In this document: in pieces, positions 17,214-24,440 of the stretch | How positions within the stretch are numbered: position 1 is the first letter of the stretch | How the letters are laid out: each line of letters opens with the position of its first letter | Source of the DNA: Candidatus Pseudoscillospira falkowii | Lineage (GTDB): Bacteria; Bacillota; Clostridia; Oscillospirales; Oscillospiraceae | Length of the DNA: 64,000 nucleotides | NCBI GenBank assembly: GCA_904374485.1 | Contig: CAJFFX010000002.1 | Location: forward strand, 1-64,000 | Reading direction: 5' to 3' | Notes under the pieces: generated by a model | The model's database searches: none | The model's input: only the letters and a program-made list of their open reading frames with translations | What the model was told of the DNA's origin: nothing | Translations under genes and position numbers: made by a program

Positions 17214-19094
17214 TTAAGAATCGCGCCCGCCCTTCCAGCGCCATTTCAGCAACAGCGCGGAATTGACGATCACGAAGACCGAGCCGGCGTTGTGGACCAG
17301 CGCGCCCACCACGGGGTTCAGGATGCCCGTGATGGCCAGAAGGATGGCCACAAAATTCAGCGTCATGGAAAAGGTCAGATTATATTTGATCGTGCGCATC
17401 ATCCGCCGGGACAGGCGCAGCAGGTGGGGCAACTCCTTAATATCGTCGTTGACCAGGGCGATGTCCGCCGCGTCCACGGCGATGTCGCTGCCCACGCCGC
17501 CCATGGCGATGCCCACGCAGGCGCGCTTCAGGGCCGGCGCGTCGTTGATGCCGTCGCCCACCATGCACACGGGCCGGCCCGCCTGCTCGCTTTCGGCGAT
17601 CCAGCGCAGCTTGTCCTCCGGCCGGCACTCGGCCTGCACCGCGGAGATCCCCACCGTTTGGGCGATCTGCCGGGCGGCGTTTTCGTGGTCGCCGGTCAAA
17701 AGCACCGGCTCCGCCCCCGCCTCCTTCACCCGGCGGATCATGTCCGCCGCATCCGGGCGCAGGGTGTCCGCCAGAGCGAGGAAGCCCGCGGCCCGGCCGC
17801 CGGCAGCCACATAGATGATCGTGCAGCCCTGCTGCAGATACTGCTCCGCCGCCGCAAAATGCTCCGGCGCAAAGGAAACGCCCCGCTCTTCCATCAGCGC
17901 GCGGTTGCCCGCCAGGATCTCCCGCCCGGCAGTTTCTGCCAGCACGCCGCGGCCCGGCAGCATTTCAAATTTTTCCGCCGCCCGCAGCGCGCCGCCGCTT
18001 TCCTTCCAGCAGCGCACCACGGCCTTGCCCAGGGGATGCTCCGAGCGCTGTTCCGCCGCGGCGGTCCAGTCGTAAAGCGTCTGCGCGGGAAGATCCGGCA
18101 AAAAGCTGCGCACCGCCGTCACCTGGGGCGTGCCCAGGGTCAGCGTGCCGGTCTTGTCAAAAGTCACCCGGGCGACCTTTGCAAGGCGCTCCAGGGCGTC
18201 GCCCTCGCGCACCAGGAAGCTGTGCTTCGTGGCGTTGCCGATGGCGGCCATGATGGCCGTAGGCGTGGCCAGCACCAGGGCGCAGGGACAGAATACCACC
18301 AAAATCGTGACGGCGCGGATGACCTCGCCCGTCACAAGCCAGGTAAGCACCGCAGCAGAAAGGGCGATGACCACGATCCAGGTGGCCCAGCGGTCTGCCA
18401 GGCCCACGATCTTCGCCTTGCCCGCATCCGCGGACTGGACCAGGCGGATCATGCGCTGGATAGAGCTGTCTTCGCCCACTTTCGCGGCCTCCATGTCGAA
18501 TGCGCCGAACTGGTTGACCGTTCCGCTGGACACCTCGTCGCCCACGGTCTTGTCCACCGGGAGGGATTCGCCGGTCATGACCGCCTGGTTGATGGAGGTC
18601 TGTCCGGCGCGGATGACACCGTCCACCGGCACCGTTTCGCCGGGCAGCACCCGCAGAAGATCACCCACCGCCACCTCTTCGGCGGGGATGATCTCCTCTT
18701 CCCCGCCGCGCAAGCGGCGGGCGGTGCGGGGCGTCAGGTGGACCAGCTTTTCGATGCCCGCCCGGGCCTTTGCCACTGTCAGATCCTCCAACAGCGCACC
18801 CAGCTGCATGATCACCGCCACCTCGCCGGCCGCAAAGTGCTCACCGATAAGGATCGAAGCGATCAGGGCAATGGACACCAGCACATCCGCTTTGATGTCG
18901 AAGGCTGTGACCAGGCCGACAACAGCTTCCAGAACAATGGGCACGCCGCACAGCACAATGGCAATCCACGCCGCGTCAAAGGGCAGCGGCGCCAAATCAA
19001 ACAGGCTGACGATCAGCGCGATGCCGGAAAGGATCAGAAAAACGACATCCCGTTTTGTGCCGCCCCATTCCAGCGCTTTTTCCAAGACTTTCAT
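17214..19094 (-). CDS. P1B-type metal-transporting ATPase
   Basis: A 626-residue heavy-metal P-type ATPase that pumps a metal ion across the membrane. Seen: actuator MTGESLPVDK, the membrane motif CPC at 269-271, phosphorylation aspartate D313 in DKTGTLT, HPLGKAV, and the hinge VGDGINDAPAL. It has no N-terminal HMA or cysteine-rich domain, and begins almost directly with membrane helices. TM8 reads HNAGSV and lacks the MxxSS of copper CopA and the DxG of zinc/cadmium pumps, so specificity is open. Its promoter carries a CsoR-like operator and csoR is the next gene upstream. GGGGGG-AG precedes the ATG. Confidence 0.93.
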   Translation of the reverse strand: MKVLEKALEWGGTKRDVVFLILSGIALIVSLFDLAPLPFDAAWIAIVLCGVPIVLEAVVGLVTAFDIKADVLVSIALIASILIGEHFAAGEVAVIMQLGALLEDLTVAKARAGIEKLVHLTPRTARRLRGGEEEIIPAEEVAVGDLLRVLPGETVPVDGVIRAGQTSINQAVMTGESLPVDKTVGDEVSSGTVNQFGAFDMEAAKVGEDSSIQRMIRLVQSADAGKAKIVGLADRWATWIVVIALSAAVLTWLVTGEVIRAVTILVVFCPCALVLATPTAIMAAIGNATKHSFLVREGDALERLAKVARVTFDKTGTLTLGTPQVTAVRSFLPDLPAQTLYDWTAAAEQRSEHPLGKAVVRCWKESGGALRAAEKFEMLPGRGVLAETAGREILAGNRALMEERGVSFAPEHFAAAEQYLQQGCTIIYVAAGGRAAGFLALADTLRPDAADMIRRVKEAGAEPVLLTGDHENAARQIAQTVGISAVQAECRPEDKLRWIAESEQAGRPVCMVGDGINDAPALKRACVGIAMGGVGSDIAVDAADIALVNDDIKELPHLLRLSRRMMRTIKYNLTFSMTLNFVAILLAITGILNPVVGALVHNAGSVFVIVNSALLLKWRWKGGRDS

Positions 19095-19126
19095 ACGCTC
19101 TCCCCCCGTGGAATCATTCTGTTTGT

Positions 19127-19155
19127 ATTATACCTATAGGGGTATAGGTTGTCAA
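19127..19155 (-). promoter_or_regulatory. Promoter of the P1B ATPase with CsoR-type operator
   Basis: On the minus strand TTGACA (19150-19155) and TATAAT (19127-19132) are spaced 17 bp. The spacer (19133-19148) is the inverted repeat CCTATA-CCCC-TATAGG. A C-tract between AT-rich arms is the known layout of CsoR operators. A repressor here would block RNA polymerase directly. Confidence 0.85.
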
Positions 19156-19243
19156 CCATGGATCAGCATTTCCCGCCGGGAAAAGAAAAAAGGAAAGCGG
19201 CGCCCGCTTTCCTTTCTGCCGCAGCCTGAAGGCCGCGGCGTGT

Positions 19244-19519
19244 TCAGTTCATATTGGCAAAGCGCTCCACCGCTTTTGTGAATTTGGCGACGGTCTCGTC
19301 GGCGTCGCCGTGTTCGATGCCGTCGCGGACGCAGTGCTTGATATGGCCCTCCAGCACCACCTGCCCCACCTTGTGCAGGGCGGACTTCGCCGCGTTGATC
19401 TGGGCCAGCACATCCTCGCAGGGGATGTCCTCATCCACCATGCGGTCGATGGCCTGCACCTGGCCGATGATCTTCTTCAGCCGCCGGTGCAGATTCTCCG
19501 CGTCCATACATTGTTTCAT
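19244..19519 (-). CDS. csoR: CsoR-family copper-sensing repressor
   Basis: A 91-residue all-helical DUF156 repressor. Metal ligands C34, H59 and C63 keep the spacing (25 and 4) of the copper-type CsoR triad Cys-His-Cys, which separates it from nickel/cobalt RcnR and persulfide CstR types. KKIIGQVQAIDRMV is the family N-terminal helix. It should release the DNA on binding Cu(I). The best target is the operator at 19133-19148, in front of the ATPase. GGGGG lies nine bases before the ATG at 19519. It has its own promoter without such an operator. Confidence 0.93.
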   Translation of the reverse strand: MKQCMDAENLHRRLKKIIGQVQAIDRMVDEDIPCEDVLAQINAAKSALHKVGQVVLEGHIKHCVRDGIEHGDADETVAKFTKAVERFANMN

Positions 19520-19568
19520 ACTGCCGCGCCCCCTTGCGTCTCAAAGCCCGATGGTTTTTGTTTTTTCT

Positions 19569-19597
19569 ATTATCAAATACTTCTTTCCGTTTGTCAA
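19569..19597 (-). promoter_or_regulatory. Predicted sigma-A promoter of csoR
   Basis: TTGACA (19592-19597), 17 bp, GATAAT (19569-19574) on the minus strand. No CCCC/GGGG inverted repeat overlaps it. Confidence 0.75.
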
Positions 19598-19728
19598 GGC
19601 GCGGCGCACCCCCGCTTCTTCCGGCACGGCGCAAAAATTTTTCATGGCAACCGGCAGTTGCCGGATAATTGCTGGTCAAAGGGGCGCGTTTCTGATAGGA
19701 TAGCAACAGAAGAAAGGAGGCGCTCGAG

Positions 19729-20433
19729 ATGACTACGGGTGAAAAAATCCGCGCCTGCCGGCAGAACGCGGGCCTGTCCCAGGAAAAGATGGCGGAACTG
19801 GTGGGCGTAAGTCGGCAGGCCGTCACGAAATGGGAGGCAGACCAGTCCGCGCCGAGCACAGAAAACCTATTCCGCCTGGCAGAGATCTTCGGCACGACTG
19901 TCGATACGTTGCTGGGCAGCGGCGTCCGCTCCCCCGCCGAGCAGATCTACTATCTTTATAAAATGGAAGAGGCCGAAAAGCGCGCCCGGCAAAAGCAGGT
20001 CCTGCGCGCACGCCTTCTGGCGGCCCTGGCCGCGGCGGCGCTCTGGCTGATCCTCTATCTGATCGGCCGGACCGTCTGGTGCGATCCCTCCGAAAGCACC
20101 CTGCTGGGCTGGCTGTTTTTGTCGCAGCCGGAGGGCGCGGGCAGTTATCTCTTTGGCTGGCTGCTCAGCAGCCGCCTGTTCTGGCCGGCCATGGCTCTTT
20201 CCTGTCTGCCCGCGCTGCTGGGGAAATTTCGCTTTTCCCTCTGCACGTTCGCAGGCTGCGTTCTGGGCCTTGTGCTTGGGATCCTGTTCGGCCCCGATCC
20301 CGCCGGCGCGGCCTATGGCCACGGCCATTACGGCTGGGCTATCTGGATCGGGGTCTATTTGCTGGCGCTCCTTGCCGGACTCCTGACGGAGCGCTTCCGG
20401 AAAACACCCCGCCGGGGCGAACCGGCGCAATAA
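19729..20433 (+). CDS. XRE-family regulator with C-terminal membrane domain
   Basis: A 234-residue protein. Residues 1-65 are a Cro/C1-type HTH (GEKIRACRQNAGLSQEKMAELVGVSRQAVTKWE split over two helices). A charged linker follows (KMEEAEKRARQKQ, 80-95), then about four hydrophobic membrane segments (LLAALAAAALWLILYLIG, FWPAMALSCLPALLG, FAGCVLGLVLGILFG, IWIGVYLLALLAGLL). Such fusions are common in Clostridia and are presumed membrane-tethered regulators. AAAGGAGG lies nine bases before the ATG. It is divergent from csoR, and its target is unknown. Confidence 0.85.
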   Translation: MTTGEKIRACRQNAGLSQEKMAELVGVSRQAVTKWEADQSAPSTENLFRLAEIFGTTVDTLLGSGVRSPAEQIYYLYKMEEAEKRARQKQVLRARLLAALAAAALWLILYLIGRTVWCDPSESTLLGWLFLSQPEGAGSYLFGWLLSSRLFWPAMALSCLPALLGKFRFSLCTFAGCVLGLVLGILFGPDPAGAAYGHGHYGWAIWIGVYLLALLAGLLTERFRKTPRRGEPAQ

Positions 20434-20443
20434 TTTTTCGCGC

Positions 20444-20478
20444 AAAAAACGCGGCGCGGGGAATTCCCCGCGCCGCGT
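20444..20478. terminator. Terminator between the XRE gene and the lipoprotein gene
   Basis: Perfect 30-base palindrome (20449-20478) with AAAAAA on the left, so the minus-strand transcript ends in T6. It may also stop the plus-strand gene. Confidence 0.8.
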
Positions 20479-20487
20479 CGTTCCTTC

Positions 20488-21114
20488 TTATCCGGTTTCG
20501 CTTTCCGCGGCGATCTCCTCCGCCGGTGCGGCGGAAAACCCCGTGAAATCCACAGTGAACAGCAGGCGCTGCTCCGCTTCGACCTCTGCATACACCGGCA
20601 GGTGGTTTTCCGCAAACCAGACGTGGGTGTAGATCTTGCCGCCCTGTTCCCCGGTGGTGTCGAACACCAGGCGGAGGCAGGGCACGCCGTCCACCTTGTC
20701 TGTGCCTTTTTCCAGGATATAACCTTCCCGGATGGCCTGCACCACCAGCGGCAGGACCTGGGCCGGCGACAGTTCTTCGGCGCTGACCGTGCCCGCCGCC
20801 AGGGAAACGTCCTCATAAAGTAGGGTCATGCTGCCGCCGCTGAAGGAGGCGCTGATGCCCTCCAGTTCCTCCGGCTCCACAATGGTGACGCGGGCCGTGC
20901 CGTCGTTTTTCCAGTCGCACCGGAGGGTATACTCCGCCGTTTCCTCCGCCTGCTCACAGCGGACCTTCGCCGTCATGGAGCAGCCCGGAAGGCTCTGATA
21001 TTCCGCCTGCAAAAGCGCCGCCGCAGACTGTTTTTCTTCCCCGCCGCCGGCGCCGCAGGCGCTCAGCAGCAGCAAAAAGCCCATCACCAGTATCCAAAAA
21101 CGCGCTTTGCCCAC
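20488..21114 (-). CDS. Putative lipoprotein, LolA-like
   Basis: A 208-residue lipoprotein. The signal peptide ends in the lipobox LLSACG (C20), to be modified by Lgt and anchored outside the membrane. The mature part (YQSLPGCSMTAKV, EYTLRCDWKNDGTARVTIVEPEEL, GGSMTLLYEDVSL, PCLRLVFDTT, TVDFTGFS) has the strand pattern of LolA-like unclosed barrels that bind lipids. That resemblance is inference. GTG start with AAAGGAGG six bases upstream. It follows nnr by 36 bp and is probably cotranscribed with it. Confidence 0.82.
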   Translation of the reverse strand: MGKARFWILVMGFLLLLSACGAGGGEEKQSAAALLQAEYQSLPGCSMTAKVRCEQAEETAEYTLRCDWKNDGTARVTIVEPEELEGISASFSGGSMTLLYEDVSLAAGTVSAEELSPAQVLPLVVQAIREGYILEKGTDKVDGVPCLRLVFDTTGEQGGKIYTHVWFAENHLPVYAEVEAEQRLLFTVDFTGFSAAPAEEIAAESETG

Positions 21115-21150
21115 GGCGCGCCTCCTTTCGTGTGCCGCAAAGAACCCTGC

Positions 21151-22770
21151 TCAGAAAATGCTCCCAAATGCCGCCGGGAGATGCTCCAGCAGGTCCGAAG
21201 GCGTCATGGCATATTCCCCCAGCTCCGCCGCGGCCAGATCGCCCGCCCGGCCATGGAGCCAGACCGCCGCGCAGGCCGCCTCAAAGGCCGCCATGCCCTG
21301 GCCCAGCAGGGACAGGATCATGCCGGACAGCACGTCGCCGCTGCCGCCCTTGGCCATGCCGGAATTGCCGGTGGTGTTGACCGCGATGCGCCCGTCCGGC
21401 GCCGCCACAATCGTCCGGTGCCCCTTGAGCACCAGCACACAGCCGTTGGCAGCGGCAAATTCCCGGGCCGCTGCGGCGCGGTCCCGTTTTTCCAGATCGC
21501 CGCCCAGGCGGGCAAACTCCCCGTCGTGGGGCGTCACCACCGTGGCGCGCCCCATGCGCCGGCGCAGACTATCTATATGCGCGCCGACGGCGTTTATGCC
21601 ATCAGCATCCAGCACCAGGGGCTGGGGCGTCTCTTCCACGCAGCGGCAGATCAGCGCGTCGCTCTCCGCCCCGCGGCCCAGGCCGGGGCCGATCAGGACG
21701 GCGCTGCAGCCGCTCATTTTTTCCATAACAGCGTCATAGGCCGCCGCGCACACCTTCCCGTCCCGCTCCGGCAGCGGATAGGGCATTTCCTCCATACATT
21801 TGCCCGCCACGACGCCCCAGGCGGAAGCCGGCGTGCCGATGGTCACCAGCCCCGCGCCGGAGCGGACGCAGGCGCGGCCCGCGAAAACGGGCGCGCCGGT
21901 GAAGCCCACGCTGCCGGCCAGAACGTAATCCTTGCCGAAGGCGCCCTTATGGCCGTCCGCCGGCCGCCGCGGCAGATGCGCCTGCACCCAGGGCGCGTCG
22001 ATGGTTCGGCACAGCAGCTTCTGCCCGTCGATCACCGCCTGGGGGATCCCGATGTCGTGGACGATCAGCTTGCCGGTGTAAAGGCTGCCCTGGTCGGCAA
22101 ACTGGCCGATCTTGGCCAGGGAAAACGTGACGGTGACCGCTGCGCGCACGGCGCAGCCCAGCACCTTCCCGCTGTCTGCCGACAGGCCGCTGGCGATATC
22201 CGCCGCCACCACAGGCGTCTGGGCGCAGGAGTTCATCAGCGCGATGACCGATGCGAAATCGCCGCCCACCTCCCGGCACAGCCCCACGCCGAACAGCGCG
22301 TCCACAAACACGTCGCACATGGCGCACCGGGCCAAAAGACTGCTCAAAAAAGCGTCGCCGTGGGAGAAAAGCTCCGTCCGGACGCCGGCTTCCTGCAGCT
22401 TCCGCTCCATGGCAGCGGTGTCGGCCGTCATTTTCGCCCGGTCGCCCACCAGGACGACCGAGACCTCCCAGCCCCGCTCTGCCAGCAGCCGGGCGGCAGC
22501 CACGCCGTCGCCGCCGTTGTTGCCCATGCCGGCAAACACCATCGCCCGCCGCGCGTCTTCCGGCCGCTTTTCCCAGGCCGTGCATACTTCGCCGCAAAGG
22601 CTCTCGCCCGCCTGGTCGGGAAGGTATTCCGCCCTTTCTTCCGCCACTTCCGCCACCGCCGCGGCAATGCCTTCTGCGGCCCGCTCCATCAAATCCAGGG
22701 AGGGGATCCCCAGCTCCTCGATCGCAATGCGGTCCATTTCCTTCATCTGTGCTGCCGTCGCCAATATCAT
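21151..22770 (-). CDS. nnr: Bifunctional NAD(P)H-hydrate epimerase / ADP-dependent dehydratase
   Basis: A 539-residue fusion that repairs damaged NAD(P)H hydrates. The N-terminal epimerase (YjeF_N) shows MKEMDRIAIEELGIPSLDLMERA and GMGNNGGDGVAAARLL. The C-terminal ribokinase-like dehydratase starts near residue 225, with HKGAFGKDYVLAGS, then DADGIN, TPHDGEFARL and GNSGMAKGGSGDVLSG. It splits the hydrate with ADP hydrolysis. AAGGAG about nine bases before the ATG. Forms a unit with the lipoprotein gene and is divergent from the pheS leader. Confidence 0.95.
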   Translation of the reverse strand: MILATAAQMKEMDRIAIEELGIPSLDLMERAAEGIAAAVAEVAEERAEYLPDQAGESLCGEVCTAWEKRPEDARRAMVFAGMGNNGGDGVAAARLLAERGWEVSVVLVGDRAKMTADTAAMERKLQEAGVRTELFSHGDAFLSSLLARCAMCDVFVDALFGVGLCREVGGDFASVIALMNSCAQTPVVAADIASGLSADSGKVLGCAVRAAVTVTFSLAKIGQFADQGSLYTGKLIVHDIGIPQAVIDGQKLLCRTIDAPWVQAHLPRRPADGHKGAFGKDYVLAGSVGFTGAPVFAGRACVRSGAGLVTIGTPASAWGVVAGKCMEEMPYPLPERDGKVCAAAYDAVMEKMSGCSAVLIGPGLGRGAESDALICRCVEETPQPLVLDADGINAVGAHIDSLRRRMGRATVVTPHDGEFARLGGDLEKRDRAAAAREFAAANGCVLVLKGHRTIVAAPDGRIAVNTTGNSGMAKGGSGDVLSGMILSLLGQGMAAFEAACAAVWLHGRAGDLAAAELGEYAMTPSDLLEHLPAAFGSIF

Positions 22771-22838
22771 AAAAGAACGCTCCTTTCCGCGCCGCCGTTT
22801 TTCCGTTGCCGATATCGTTATTTTACTCCAATTCCCCC

Positions 22839-22867
22839 TTGCATTTCAATGCGGAATGTGATATAAA
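22839..22867 (+). promoter_or_regulatory. Predicted promoter of the pheS T-box transcript
   Basis: TTGCAT (22839-22844), 17-bp spacer, TATAAA (22862-22867), directly before the T-box leader. Confidence 0.65.
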
Positions 22868-22874
22868 TGGTAAC

Positions 22875-23112
22875 TGTTATCGGCAATGAACGGGAAAATA
22901 GCGAGTTTGCGCACCCAAGAGAGAGGCGGCCGCCGGCTGAAAGCCGCCTTGGCGCGTGTCGCTTGGTTCGCCCGGGAGCAGCCTGCGAGAGCAGGACGGG
23001 TCTTCCCTCCGTTATCGGGGAAAAAGTGTGTGCGTCTGCACAAATGCGGGTGGTACCGCGGAAGGTTTGCCTTTCGTCCCTCTTTTGGGAACGAAGGGCT
23101 TTTCTTTTTCCG
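22875..23112 (+). promoter_or_regulatory. T-box leader (tRNA-Phe-responsive) of pheS
   Basis: The leader holds the T-box core GGGTGGTACCGCG at 23048-23060, preceded by AATGC. A Stem I region follows the transcription start, with a likely specifier codon TTC (Phe) at 22967-22969. A terminator hairpin lies at about 23069-23105 (CCTTTCGT-CCC/GGG-ACGAAGGG) ending in TTTTCTTTTT. Uncharged tRNA-Phe should pair with the leader and favour the antiterminator, turning on pheS and probably pheT. The exact 5' boundary is estimated. Confidence 0.92.
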
Positions 23113-23161
23113 CTGCCGCCAAAGATCTGTTATACCACATCCGAAAAAGGAGTTATGCAAC

Positions 23162-24187
23162 ATGAAGGAACAATTGGCAAAGATCCGCAGCGAGGCCCTG
23201 GCCGCTTTCGCCTCCGTGAAAACGCCATCGGAGCTGGACGCTCTGCGGGTGCAGTACCTGGGCAAGAAAGGCGAGCTGACCGCCGTGCTCAAGCAGATGG
23301 GAAAGCTTCCCCCTGAGGAGCGCCCCGCCATGGGCCAGCTGGCCAATGAAGTGCGCGCCGCCCTGGAAGAAGCCCTGGAGCGCACCGGCAAGGCGCTGGA
23401 AGCCGCAGCCCTCGAAGAGCGGCTGAAAAAAGAAGCCGTGGACGTCACCGTTCCCGGCCGCGCCCCGAAGATCGGCCACCGCCACCCGATGTACACCGCC
23501 CTGGACGAGATCAAGGAGATCTTCATCGGCATGGGCTTCACCGTGCTGGACGGGCCCGAGGTGGAACTGGCCACCTATAATTTTGACAAGCTCAACGCCG
23601 GCGAGGGCCACCCCTCCCGCGACTGGTCCGACACCTTCTATTTCGACAAGGACAGCCGCGTCATGCTCCGCTCCCAGACCAGCCCCATGCAGGTTCGGGC
23701 CATGGAGACCATGGAGCTGCCCATCCGCATCATCGCCCCCGGCCGCGTTTACCGCAAGGACGAGGTGGATGCCACCCACTCCCCCATGTTCCACCAGGTG
23801 GAGGGCATGGTCATCGACAAAAACGTCACCATGGCCGACCTGAAGGGCACGCTGAACACGGTGGTGGAGCAGCTTTATGGCAAGGGTACCAAGACCCGTT
23901 TCCGCCCCCACCACTTCCCCTTCACCGAACCTTCCTGCGAAATGGACGTCCAGTGCCACAAGTGCGGCGGCGTGGGCTGCCCCACCTGCAAGGGCGAAGG
24001 CTGGATCGAACTGCTGGGCGCCGGCATGATCCATCCCAAGGTGCTGGAGATGAGCGGCATCGACCCCAACGTCTACTCCGGCTGGGCCTTCGGCATCGGC
24101 CTGGAGCGCACCGCCATGCGGCGCTTCAAGATCGCCGATTTGCGGCTGATCTTTGAGAATGACGTGCGGTTCCTTGAACAATTCTAA
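23162..24187 (+). CDS. pheS: Phenylalanyl-tRNA synthetase alpha subunit
   Basis: PheS, 341 residues, the catalytic subunit of the alpha2-beta2 enzyme that charges tRNA-Phe. An N-terminal coiled coil (residues 1-85, LGKKGELTAVLKQMGKLP) precedes the class II core: HPMYTALDEIKEIFIGMGF, then DTFYFDKDSRVMLRSQTSP, PIRIIAPGRVYRKDEVDATH (motif 2), and GWAFGIGLERTAMRRFKI (motif 3). CHKCGGVGCPTCKG is typical of the family. AAGGAG lies nine bases before the ATG at 23162. Controlled by the T-box and followed by pheT. Confidence 0.97.
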   Translation: MKEQLAKIRSEALAAFASVKTPSELDALRVQYLGKKGELTAVLKQMGKLPPEERPAMGQLANEVRAALEEALERTGKALEAAALEERLKKEAVDVTVPGRAPKIGHRHPMYTALDEIKEIFIGMGFTVLDGPEVELATYNFDKLNAGEGHPSRDWSDTFYFDKDSRVMLRSQTSPMQVRAMETMELPIRIIAPGRVYRKDEVDATHSPMFHQVEGMVIDKNVTMADLKGTLNTVVEQLYGKGTKTRFRPHHFPFTEPSCEMDVQCHKCGGVGCPTCKGEGWIELLGAGMIHPKVLEMSGIDPNVYSGWAFGIGLERTAMRRFKIADLRLIFENDVRFLEQF

Positions 24188-24440
24188 GTCTTCCAAGGGG
24201 GACGTTGTCCCCCCTGGATACAAAAGCGCCGCGCCGCAGGCGGCACAGCGCTTTTGATACCCCCCCTCGCCTTCCCTGCGGGAAGGCGGCCCTGGCCGCC
24301 GCGGCCAGGGGCAGCAGTGTCCTGCAAAGGCGCATGTCCTTCTCCGGACAAATTTTAATTTCTTTCCGCCTGAGGCGGAAACTCTGCGAGGCTTTTGCGG
24401 CTTTTGGTTCCGCAGTTCGATACGAAGGAGTTTTTGAGTA
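24188..24440 (+). other. pheS-pheT intergenic region with several hairpins
   Basis: 253 bp without a gene. Inverted repeats in order: GGGGGAC/GTCCCCC (about 24198), AAAAGCG/CGCTTTT around a GC core (24221-24256), CCTTCCC/GGGAAGG (about 24272), CCTGGCC/GGCCAGG (about 24292) and TTTCCGCC/GGCGGAAA (24363-24382). None is followed by a convincing T-tract, so transcription from pheS probably continues. Confidence 0.55.
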
